A stretch of 12,067 nt of DNA. Origin: Clostridia bacterium (GTDB taxonomy: Bacteria > Bacillota > Clostridia > UBA1381). The notes under the pieces were generated by a model. It saw nothing but the letters and a program-made list of their open reading frames with translations. It ran no database searches and was not told where the DNA came from. The position numbers and the translations under genes are program-made. Below are positions 1 through 6,625 of this stretch, one piece after another. Location: NCBI GenBank assembly GCA_008668455.1, contig RQCD01000133.1, positions 1-12,067 on the forward strand, read 5' to 3'. How positions within the stretch are numbered: the stretch's first letter is position 1; each line of letters opens with the position of its first letter.

Positions 1-138
1 GTGTAGGAATATAGATGTAGGAGTAGTATAGAAATAATGCACGAGTTACCTACATTTCTCGGCATCTATTCGCTTCTAACTACTCTGAAAACAGCGTAAT
101 TGCAGGGGTTTAGAAGTGGTTAGACCATGGTAAGTTTC

Positions 139-144
139 TATAAT
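139..144 (+). promoter_or_regulatory. Probable -10 element for the radical SAM / S8 peptidase operon
   Basis: A perfect TATAAT lies 32 bp upstream of the ATG at 177. The hexamers 16-18 bp further upstream (around 115-122, for example TGGTTA) match the -35 consensus poorly, so only the -10 is convincing. The ribosome binding site AAAGGAG follows at about 164-170, a good distance from the ATG. The promoter would give a leader of roughly 25 nt and serve both plus-strand genes. Confidence 0.4.
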
Positions 145-176
145 GGAATCAGAACGTAAAAAGAAAGGAGAAAAGA

Positions 177-1133
177 ATGGAAAATCCGTTTCCTTATGCG
201 GATGACAACAAGCGTTACCACACCTGGAACTATCATCTGCGGCACAAATTCTCTCAAAAGGTTTTTAAGGTTTCATTAAATGCCGGCTTTACCTGCCCCA
301 ATATTGACGGGACAAAGGGGTTCGGCGGATGTATTTATTGCTCCTCCTCCGGGAGCGGCGATTTTGCCGGAAATCCGAAGGAAAATCTTCACACACAGTT
401 TGAATCAGTCAAGACGGCATTGCATAAAAAATGGCCAGACGCAAAGTATATCGCCTATTTTCAGGCACATACCAACACCTACGCTCCGCTTCCTGTTTTA
501 AAGGCCTACTACGAAGCTATGCTTTCAGAGGAGCATGTTGTGGGATTAAGCATTGCAACGCGTGCCGACGCGCTGCCGGATGAAGTGGTGGATTATCTTG
601 CAGAATTAAATGAGCGCACCTATCTGATTGTAGAATTAGGTCTGCAATCTGTGTTTGACGAAACCGGCGAGCGGATCAACCGCTGCCACACCTACCAGGA
701 ATTTTTAGAAGGATATCAAAAACTATCTGATCGCGGGATTCCGGTTTGTGTACATTTAATTGACGGACTGCCGCACGAGGACAAGGACATGATGATTGAG
801 AGCGCGCGTCAGGTTGCCGCGCTCTCACCACACTGCGTGAAGCTCCATCTTCTGCATGTGCTGAAAGGAACGCGTCTTTATGAAGAATATCAAAAGCATC
901 CCTTTCCGCTTTTAACACTGCCGGAATATGTGGATATTATCATCCGCCAACTGGAGCTGTTTCCGCCCGAAACCGTGATCCAGCGTTTAACCGGAGACGG
1001 TGCGAGGGAGGATTTGACCGGTCCTATGTGGAGTCTGAAAAAATTTGTTGTCTTAAATGAAATTGACAAGGAAATGGTGAGAAGAAACACCATGCAGGGG
1101 AATAAATATTTAGAAAAAGGTGAAAAATCATGA
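177..1133 (+). CDS. TIGR01212 (YhcC/YtqA) family radical SAM protein
   Basis: A 318-residue protein, close to the usual length of the E. coli YhcC / B. subtilis YtqA family. The family cysteine signature is visible near the N-terminus: Cys40, then Cys52 and Cys55 (C-X11-C-X2-C) in a CPNIDGTKG...GCIYC context followed by SGSGDF. These cysteines should ligate the 4Fe-4S cluster that cleaves S-adenosylmethionine. The Elp3-like barrel continues with YFQAHTNTYAP (about 94-104) and the ELGLQS and DGLPHED segments (about 153-203). As I recall, B. subtilis YtqA (MnmL) is linked to tRNA wobble-uridine modification (the mnm5U pathway). That role is family knowledge and not shown by this sequence; no YtqB/MnmM-type methyltransferase is next to it here. 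The ATG at 177 has a strong AAAGGAG site. The stop overlaps the ATG of the peptidase gene (ATGA), implying co-transcription and translational coupling. Confidence 0.9.
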   Translation: MENPFPYADDNKRYHTWNYHLRHKFSQKVFKVSLNAGFTCPNIDGTKGFGGCIYCSSSGSGDFAGNPKENLHTQFESVKTALHKKWPDAKYIAYFQAHTNTYAPLPVLKAYYEAMLSEEHVVGLSIATRADALPDEVVDYLAELNERTYLIVELGLQSVFDETGERINRCHTYQEFLEGYQKLSDRGIPVCVHLIDGLPHEDKDMMIESARQVAALSPHCVKLHLLHVLKGTRLYEEYQKHPFPLLTLPEYVDIIIRQLELFPPETVIQRLTGDGAREDLTGPMWSLKKFVVLNEIDKEMVRRNTMQGNKYLEKGEKS

Positions 1134-1378
1134 AAAAGAAATTACTTGCTTTGCTGCTTTGCACGCAGCTTACTGTCGGGCAGGGTACGTTTGCTGCCGT
1201 TCCGGTTTCAGATGCTTTCAGTACAAAAGAGCCTGTACAGCTGATTGTCGAAATTGACGGCGATCCGCTCTGCACCCTAAAGGGCATAGACGCGCCGGCA
1301 GTGCAATCCATGCAGGCAAACGCGCTTTTAAAAACCCAGGCACAGGTCTTAGGGGAAATTTTTTTTTTTTATGATTAG
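1130..1378 (+). CDS. N-terminal fragment (signal peptide and I9 propeptide part) of an interrupted S8 peptidase
   Basis: An 82-codon ORF starting with a typical export signal (MKKK, hydrophobic LLALLLC..., likely cleavage after the small residues around TFAAV). It continues into the first half of an inhibitor I9-type propeptide (VQLIVEIDGDPL...LLKTQAQVLGEI). The frame then runs into 12 T (Phe-Phe-Phe-Tyr) and a TAG at 1376-1378. The next codons in the very same frame continue the propeptide (DITEIYTYTELFNGFS...), and the next ORF follows without a frame change. The two pieces are therefore one gene of about 1076 codons split by a nonsense codon. The start is supported by AAGGTGA at 1117-1123 and the ATGA overlap with the gene upstream. 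On its own the fragment would be an exported, unfolded half propeptide with no enzymatic role. Confidence 0.8.
   Translation: MKKKLLALLLCTQLTVGQGTFAAVPVSDAFSTKEPVQLIVEIDGDPLCTLKGIDAPAVQSMQANALLKTQAQVLGEIFFFYD
1359..1378 (+). other. T12 homopolymer followed by in-frame TAG interrupting the S8 peptidase gene
   Basis: Bases 1359-1370 are twelve consecutive T, then TATGAT-type sequence and TAG at 1376-1378. Upstream and downstream peptidase sequence are in the same frame, so this is a nonsense interruption, not a simple frameshift. A single C-to-T change of a CAG (Gln) codon would create the TAG. The homopolymer is also a likely place for sequencing or assembly error. The alarmone synthetase in this window ends with TAG at its expected C-terminus, so TAG appears to be an ordinary stop codon here. 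Confidence 0.75.
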
Positions 1379-1483
1379 GATATTACAGAGATCTACACCT
1401 ACACCGAGCTGTTTAACGGTTTTTCAATTGAAACAACACGGGACCAGATTGAGAAAATCAAAGCGCTCCCGCATGTAAAAGCT

Positions 1484-4360
1484 GTGGAGGAGGTTGCCTA
1501 TTTTACAATCATCGAGCCAATGCTTACCACCTCCGGCGATTTACTGAATCTGCCGCTTGCAGACGACGACTTCGCCTACCGCGGAGAAAACCAGGCAGTT
1601 GCCGTGATTGATTCAGAATTTGATGTGAATCATGAGTTTTTTAACATGACTCCGTCAAATCCCAAGCTGACATCAGCATCCATCCAGGCAAGCGGACTTT
1701 CCTATCCGAACACCTACAAAAGCAGTAAAATTCCGTTTGCTTATGATTACGGACGAGGCGGATCCGATACCTATTCCACCTCAAATATTCACGGAACGCA
1801 CGTTGCCGGAATTATCGGAGGCAGAGAAACACAGCTTCCAAACGGAAAACGTTTTTCCGGAATTGCTCCCCAAGCGCAGCTTGTGCTGATGAAAGTGTCT
1901 GATCAGCAAGGTCGCATCAATACTGCAACCATGGCAAGAGCATTAGAGGATGCCTATAAAATCGGTGTAGACTGTGTAAATATAAGCCTTGGTACAGACT
2001 ATACAGCAAAAAATTCTGCCGCATATCACTCCACCGGAGTATCCATTCAAAGACTCCGTGAAGCAGGAGTATCTGTTGCCTGCGCAAACGGCAACGCCGC
2101 ACGCGGATTTCAAAAAAATAACACACGAACCGAACCATTTGCTGCAAATATTGATTATACCTCCTCCGGTCTCCCGAACGCTTTCTCAGACTGCACCGCA
2201 ATTGCTTCCTCCAATAATTCTGAGATGGTAACGGAGGAATACGGGGTATTCCTTTGTTCTGATCAGATAAGCCTGGAATTTCACGAAGTAAATGCTCAGT
2301 CAACCTTCATATCTTCCTTTTCCGATCAGACGATACAGCTTGTGAACTGCGGAAACGGATCGGACTTAACCGGCATGAATCTGAGCGGAAAGCTGGCTGT
2401 GATTCGGCGCGATCCGGTCGCAAAAATCCCATTTACAACTTCTTCGCAAAACGCAAAAGCTGCCGGGGCAATCGGGGTTATCTATTTAAATACGGATGAT
2501 ACATATATTCAGACTCCTGAACTGATTCTGCCGGCTGCAATCATAAAAAACACAGACAGCAGCATACTTCTTCAATATTCCGAAGTAACCGTTGCACGCT
2601 ATCCGCATCATGTTCCCATCACAACCGCAAGAGAAATGTCTCCTTATTCTGCCTGGGGAACCTCGGACGATTTAGAACTGAAGCCTGAGCTGACCGCACC
2701 GGGCGGTGCAATTTATTCCTCTGTACCGGGCAACCAATACCAAACCATGAGCGGAACATCTATGGCTGCTCCGCATGCTGCCGCTGCATTTACGCTGATG
2801 AATCAGTTCTACCAGACTAATCCGTTTTCCGCTCAAAATAACGGAAAAGCCGGCGGAGAAAAATCCGCGCTTTTAGAAAATCTGATGATGTCCACTGCTG
2901 CAATTCAAAAGCAGGCAGACGGCACATACTACTCTCCGCGCTTGCAGGGCGCAGGACTGATCAATCTGCAAAGCGCTGTTAAAACACCGGCAATTCTTTT
3001 AGGGAATTCCGGGAAAAGCAAAATAAGCTTAGGAGATCAACTGACGAATGAATTTACACTGACGGCAACCGTGCAAAATCTGACAGATCAGCCGGTTACA
3101 TATCACAGCATCAGCGTAACAACCCTGTTAGACGGATATACCTCCGATCACCGGGTTAGCACGTCAAAGCCGATTGCAAACGAATCAGATGCTCCGTCTG
3201 CCATCACCGTACCGGCAAACGGAAGTAAAACGCTTCAGATTCCGGTTACTTTAGACGGGAATATGCTCCAGAATCAGGCAAATGTTTTTACCAACGGATT
3301 CTTTATCGACGGTTTTTTAGAGCTTTCCTCAAATGACAATATCGTTCCGATCCATCTGCCGTTTACCGGCTTTTACGGCGACTGGCTGGATGAACCAATC
3401 TTTGATCAGACTATTTATGACGAGGGCGGCAGTCAGCTGATATCTGAGGACGGATCGGCAAACGGAACTTTCCTGTACTCGAAAAACAGCGAGGAAACGT
3501 ACCCATTAGGGCAAAATGGATATAACCAGGCAACTGATAAAAAATTCATTGCCATTTCTCCAAATAAGGATGGAAACGGAGATGTTTTAGGCATTAATAT
3601 TACTGCCTGGCGAAACATCAATTCCTTACAGATTGAATTAAATGGAAAAACAAAAAATGTATTGAATGTGAATGGCGAAATAAAAAAATTTACAGGAGCT
3701 GTTATTGAGCATGAGTTTTTGCTTGCCGATGGAGAGTATCAGGTAAAAATCATAGGCTACTATTCGACTGATATGAACAAAACGCATCCTCAAACGATAG
3801 AACTCCCCCTGGTAGTAGATACGCAAAAGCCGGATGTAACCGGATATATGAACGGATCGGTTTTAACCGTATTCCCGGCAGACAATCACTATGTGGAATA
3901 TATCCAAATCGTATATGAGGATCAGAATGGTCAGGAAAAGAATTTGTTTGAACCGGTGGTTTATTTAGTTGACACCGCAACACCGGTACAGTTTGATCTT
4001 TCGGACGCGGAACAAAGCACCGTCCGGATTACAGCCTGCGATTATGCGGACAACAAAACAGAAAGAACCTTAGCGCAATGTCTGAATCCGATTACAACGG
4101 CGATCAATAGCGATACGGCAAATCAGATCAGCTTTACTGCGGATAATATCGGCTATGAAAAGACAGTTGATCTTTATATCGCATTCTACAGCGAAAACCG
4201 TCTTGTGTCTGTAATTCCCTACCGGAACGTGACGCTCCAGTCCGGAAAAAACACCTACCAGCAGACGCTTTCCGACGCAGAAAAAACGGCAGATTCCTAT
4301 TCAATTCTCTATTGGAACGCCGGAACAGTCCATCCGGTCAGTCAGGCATATCATAAATAA
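1484..4360 (+). CDS. Subtilisin-like S8 peptidase (lactocepin/C5a-peptidase type), catalytic fragment
   Basis: The stretch encodes up to 958 residues from a GTG at 1484, an internal Val codon of the original gene rather than a convincing start; the next ATG is 1520. It begins at the end of the I9 propeptide. Catalytic residues numbered from 1484 are Asp43 (AVIDSEFD), His103 (HGTHVAG), probable oxyanion Asn204 (ANGN) and Ser426 (SGTSMAAPHA), so the triad is complete. A PA domain (about 286-345, AKAAGAIGVIYLN) is inserted in the catalytic domain, as in lactocepins and C5a peptidases. A fibronectin-like domain follows (about 514-620), then Ig-like beta domains with the SPNKDGNGD motif (about 690-930). 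No LPXTG or other wall anchor is seen; the C-terminus is plain. The intact parent would be a secreted protease for extracellular proteins or peptides. Here the signal peptide lies before the TAG, so any product from an internal start would stay in the cytoplasm. It is probably a pseudogene unless the TAG is an error. Confidence 0.85.
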   Translation: MEEVAYFTIIEPMLTTSGDLLNLPLADDDFAYRGENQAVAVIDSEFDVNHEFFNMTPSNPKLTSASIQASGLSYPNTYKSSKIPFAYDYGRGGSDTYSTSNIHGTHVAGIIGGRETQLPNGKRFSGIAPQAQLVLMKVSDQQGRINTATMARALEDAYKIGVDCVNISLGTDYTAKNSAAYHSTGVSIQRLREAGVSVACANGNAARGFQKNNTRTEPFAANIDYTSSGLPNAFSDCTAIASSNNSEMVTEEYGVFLCSDQISLEFHEVNAQSTFISSFSDQTIQLVNCGNGSDLTGMNLSGKLAVIRRDPVAKIPFTTSSQNAKAAGAIGVIYLNTDDTYIQTPELILPAAIIKNTDSSILLQYSEVTVARYPHHVPITTAREMSPYSAWGTSDDLELKPELTAPGGAIYSSVPGNQYQTMSGTSMAAPHAAAAFTLMNQFYQTNPFSAQNNGKAGGEKSALLENLMMSTAAIQKQADGTYYSPRLQGAGLINLQSAVKTPAILLGNSGKSKISLGDQLTNEFTLTATVQNLTDQPVTYHSISVTTLLDGYTSDHRVSTSKPIANESDAPSAITVPANGSKTLQIPVTLDGNMLQNQANVFTNGFFIDGFLELSSNDNIVPIHLPFTGFYGDWLDEPIFDQTIYDEGGSQLISEDGSANGTFLYSKNSEETYPLGQNGYNQATDKKFIAISPNKDGNGDVLGINITAWRNINSLQIELNGKTKNVLNVNGEIKKFTGAVIEHEFLLADGEYQVKIIGYYSTDMNKTHPQTIELPLVVDTQKPDVTGYMNGSVLTVFPADNHYVEYIQIVYEDQNGQEKNLFEPVVYLVDTATPVQFDLSDAEQSTVRITACDYADNKTERTLAQCLNPITTAINSDTANQISFTADNIGYEKTVDLYIAFYSENRLVSVIPYRNVTLQSGKNTYQQTLSDAEKTADSYSILYWNAGTVHPVSQAYHK

Positions 4361-4405
4361 AAAAATATGAGTGAGCATCCGCTTTGGGTACTCACTCATT
4401 CTTTT
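4361..4405. terminator. Bidirectional intrinsic terminator
   Basis: A 9-bp perfect stem (ATGAGTGAG at 4367-4375 with CTCACTCAT at 4391-4399) is extended after one mismatch by 4377-4380 pairing with 4386-4389 around a 5-nt loop. An A-rich tract (4359-4366) flanks it on the left and TTCTTTTA on the right, so it can end transcription in both directions. It sits between the converging S8 peptidase (+) and lipoprotein (-) genes and touches the last codons of the latter. Confidence 0.8.
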
Positions 4406-4649
4406 ATTCATTTTTGTTGCCGGTTAAATCCTTCACGCCGTCTCCGACTGCGTCGCCAACGTCTTCCACGCCTTTTCCGACGCCCTCGCCGACATCCTTC
4501 ACCGCGTCGCCGACATTCTCTCCGACATTGCCGCCTTGATTATCGGCAGATGCAGACGGAGACGGAGACGGTGCGGCAGTATTATTTCCGCACGCAGTCA
4601 GGCTCAAAGCCATCGCACTGATGATCAAAAATAGACAAATCTTTTTCAA
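4404..4649 (-). CDS. Small lipoprotein with three tandem 11-residue repeats
   Basis: An 81-residue protein of unknown function. Residues 1-20 form a lipoprotein signal peptide with lipobox LTAC, so Cys20 should be lipidated and the mature chain of about 62 residues tethered to the outer face of the membrane. A Pro/Ser/Ala linker (about 23-37) follows. Then come three exact 11-residue units, 42-52, 53-63 and 64-74, each of the form VG(E/D)xVGxxVxD, and a fourth start at LTG (75-77). Hydrophobic residues recur at 4-4-3 spacing, the hendecad pattern of amphipathic or right-handed coiled helices. The frequent Gly argues for a loosely folded or inducible helix. The start is TTG (4647-4649), supported by AAAGGAG 9 nt upstream; no ATG fits. 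It lies 68 bp after the GH127 gene and has its own -10 box. Similar short Gly/Val/Asp-rich lipoproteins occur in clostridia, but I know of no assigned role. Confidence 0.8.
   Translation of the reverse strand: MKKICLFLIISAMALSLTACGNNTAAPSPSPSASADNQGGNVGENVGDAVKDVGEGVGKGVEDVGDAVGDGVKDLTGNKNE
4428..4526 (-). repeat. Three 33-bp tandem coding repeats in the lipoprotein gene
   Basis: Coordinates 4494-4526, 4461-4493 and 4428-4460 each encode one 11-residue unit with no gap between them. The DNA copies share GTCGG/GTTGG starts and GAAGAC/AAGGAT ends but have diverged at many silent and coding positions. The protein period is therefore better preserved than the DNA, and the array is probably old rather than a recent slippage product. 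Confidence 0.8.
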
Positions 4650-4683
4650 AATATCTGACTCCTTTCTTAACAGGTATACTCCT

Positions 4684-4689
4684 ATTATA
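4684..4689 (-). promoter_or_regulatory. Probable -10 box of the lipoprotein gene
   Basis: A perfect TATAAT on the minus strand lies 34 bp before the TTG start, inside the short gap after the GH127 gene. The -35 region is weak, but an A/T-rich stretch precedes it. It would let the lipoprotein be expressed independently of the arabinofuranosidase gene. Confidence 0.45.
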
Positions 4690-4717
4690 TCCGAAAAGAA
4701 TCAAAATATGTTTTTTT

Positions 4718-6529
4718 TCATTTTCTTTTCAGCCAGACCAGCATTTCGGATATACCGCGGTTTGCAAAGGCATGATACGGGATCAGACGCAGCTTGATCG
4801 GTTCTTCCGTTTTCTCCACCGGTGCATAAAGCTGATCTTGTTCCTTCTGCCGGTATGCTGTGGTTTCTAATGCCGGAAGTCCTGTTTTTTCGTCTGGTAC
4901 AAGCGTAAATTCTGCCTCTATCGGAAGAAAAATGCTTTTTAAATTTGCGCCGTTGTCTACCGCCTCTGCACAATAGACAATCGGACCATACTGCACCGCA
5001 ACCTTTCCGGCATCCTGGTGCACCTCTGGCTTCGCCGCATAAATGCAAGGCTTCATTGAAAGGTTTAATAGAATTTCATCCTCTCCGCAAAGCTCTATGT
5101 AAATATATCCGTTCTTTTGTGTATACGGATAATTACCAGAAAAGTCTCTGCCCCAGCCGGGAATGCGCAGGGCTGCATGCTTGTAGCCGCCGGAAATATG
5201 AATCCGGATTTCTCCGTCTGACGGATAGTGCGTATCCATGGTCACATGCCCGGTTTCGGACGGAATGTACTGGTGTACAAAAAGTGTGTCCTCCCCCTCG
5301 GCATAAATCAGATTACCGATGGAAGAAAGAAAACGGACAAGGTTCGGCGGGCAGCAGGAGCAATCGAACACCTCCACACGCTGCATAATCGGCAGGCGGT
5401 CATGATCCTTTGTGGAGGTATTCACATTTGCAAGATAAGGATCAATTTCCAGCGGATTTTCATAGAAAAATTTTTTTCCGTCTAAGGAAAGTCCGGATAA
5501 TGCTCCGTTGTACATTTCACGTTCAATCACATCTGCATATTTTCCATCCGCCTCTAACTCCGACATCCGCAAACCAAAAAATATCATCGCAATAGACGCA
5601 CAGGTTTCTGCATAAGCCGTCCGGTTCGGAAGATCGTAATCAATCGTGAATGCCTCTCCATGATGCGTAGAGCCAAGACCGCCTGTGATATACATTCTTT
5701 GCTCAACCATATTATCAAACACTCTCCTGCATGCTGCAAAAAGCTCCTGATCGCCGTCAATTTTTGCAAGATCAGCCATAGCACAGTAGAGATACAGAGC
5801 ACGGACAGCATGCCCCTCTGCCTTTTCCAGCTTTCGGAGCGGCATACTGCTTTGGTCATACGTATTATAAAAAATTTCATATGACGGAGGATCTTTTTCA
5901 TTATTTCCGCGCTGATTCAAGAAAAACCGCGCTAATTCCAAGTACTTTTCCACACCTGTCGCCTGGTAGAGCCGAACCAGTGCAAGCTCAACCTCCGGAT
6001 GTCCGCAGGTGACAAATGCGGCGCTGTCCTCTTTCACAAACACCTCATAAATATAATCCGCATAGCGGCACATCATGTCTAAGAAATAGCGTTCTCCGGT
6101 TTCTTCAAAATGAGCAACCGCCGCCTCCATCAGATGCCCGGCACAGTATAGCTCATGGTTTCCGCGTATGCGAAAGCGCTGATCCTGCTCTGTTACCTCA
6201 TAGTAACAGTTATAGTAGCCATCCGGGAGCTGCGATTTGATCATATCGGAAATCGCGTCCTCTGAAAGCTTGCGGAGCTTTGGATCATCATGTTTGGTGA
6301 GAATATAAGACACACCCTCCAGCCACTTTGCAACATCAGAATCCCAGAAAATATGCGGTTTCCAGTCCGGATGCTCGAAGCAGGGTCTGCATTTTAGCGC
6401 ATCAAACCGGTGTGTTTCTGAAAAACGGTCGTAAACCGCATAAGAGGTCACATCTTCATTTAGCGTTTGCTTATTCTTCCAAAAGCCATCACGGATTGTC
6501 ACCTTGGAAAAAGAAATTTTTTGATTCAT
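4718..6529 (-). CDS. GH127-family beta-L-arabinofuranosidase
   Basis: A 603-residue protein covering the whole (alpha/alpha)6-barrel plus beta-sandwich length of family GH127 (HypBA1-like). The key residues can be placed by comparison with Bifidobacterium HypBA1: Glu292 in THHGEAF corresponds to the acid/base Glu322. Glu308 and Cys310 in AETCA correspond to zinc ligands Glu338 and Cys340. Cys392 and Cys393 in DCSCCPPN correspond to the nucleophile Cys417 and ligand Cys418. The enzyme should release L-arabinofuranose from beta-linked arabinofuranosides such as plant hydroxyproline-rich glycoprotein glycans, although related families accept other sugars. There is no signal peptide, so it is cytoplasmic and needs imported oligosaccharide. 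The chosen start is the ATG at 6529, with AAGGAGG 8 nt upstream, not the upstream in-frame codon at 6577. No transporter or other glycosidase lies nearby, which is unusual for this family. Confidence 0.9.
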   Translation of the reverse strand: MNQKISFSKVTIRDGFWKNKQTLNEDVTSYAVYDRFSETHRFDALKCRPCFEHPDWKPHIFWDSDVAKWLEGVSYILTKHDDPKLRKLSEDAISDMIKSQLPDGYYNCYYEVTEQDQRFRIRGNHELYCAGHLMEAAVAHFEETGERYFLDMMCRYADYIYEVFVKEDSAAFVTCGHPEVELALVRLYQATGVEKYLELARFFLNQRGNNEKDPPSYEIFYNTYDQSSMPLRKLEKAEGHAVRALYLYCAMADLAKIDGDQELFAACRRVFDNMVEQRMYITGGLGSTHHGEAFTIDYDLPNRTAYAETCASIAMIFFGLRMSELEADGKYADVIEREMYNGALSGLSLDGKKFFYENPLEIDPYLANVNTSTKDHDRLPIMQRVEVFDCSCCPPNLVRFLSSIGNLIYAEGEDTLFVHQYIPSETGHVTMDTHYPSDGEIRIHISGGYKHAALRIPGWGRDFSGNYPYTQKNGYIYIELCGEDEILLNLSMKPCIYAAKPEVHQDAGKVAVQYGPIVYCAEAVDNGANLKSIFLPIEAEFTLVPDEKTGLPALETTAYRQKEQDQLYAPVEKTEEPIKLRLIPYHAFANRGISEMLVWLKRK

Positions 6530-6560
6530 AGTCTTGCCTCCTTTTTTATTTTCTATCACC

Positions 6561-6588
6561 ATTATAGCAAAGATCAAAAAAAATACAA
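6561..6588 (-). promoter_or_regulatory. Sigma-A-type promoter of the GH127 gene
   Basis: On the minus strand TTGTAT (6583-6588) and TATAAT (6561-6566) are separated by 16 bp that include a T-rich run. The predicted start lies about 25 nt before the ATG at 6529, leaving room for the AAGGAGG site. It sits in the 96-bp gap after recQ, and I see no terminator after recQ, so read-through is also possible. Confidence 0.65.
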
Positions 6589-6625
6589 TGCCGAAAACAA
6601 GTGAATAGGTGAGAAAACACGACTT

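Noticed and set aside
1359..1378. Phase variation or transcriptional slippage at the T12 run as an on/off switch of the S8 peptidase
   Set aside because: Sequence on both sides is in the same frame. A one- or two-base change avoids the TAG but leaves the downstream protease out of frame, and a three-base change keeps the TAG. No single length change restores the protein.
1376..1378. Recoded TAG (suppressor tRNA or pyrrolysine)
   Set aside because: The alarmone synthetase in this window ends with TAG at its expected C-terminus, and no pyrrolysine genes or special context are visible. A nonsense mutation or sequence error is simpler.
1484..1520. GGAGGAGG at 1486-1493 as a dedicated ribosome binding site for the catalytic fragment
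   Set aside because: The nearest in-frame ATG is 26 nt downstream, too far, and the bases simply encode conserved propeptide residues (Glu-Glu-Val).
4404..4621. Plus-strand ORF 4367-4621, rich in Arg and Pro
   Set aside because: It is antisense to the lipoprotein repeats, starts inside the terminator hairpin and has no ribosome binding site. The composition is an artefact of the repeat on the other strand.
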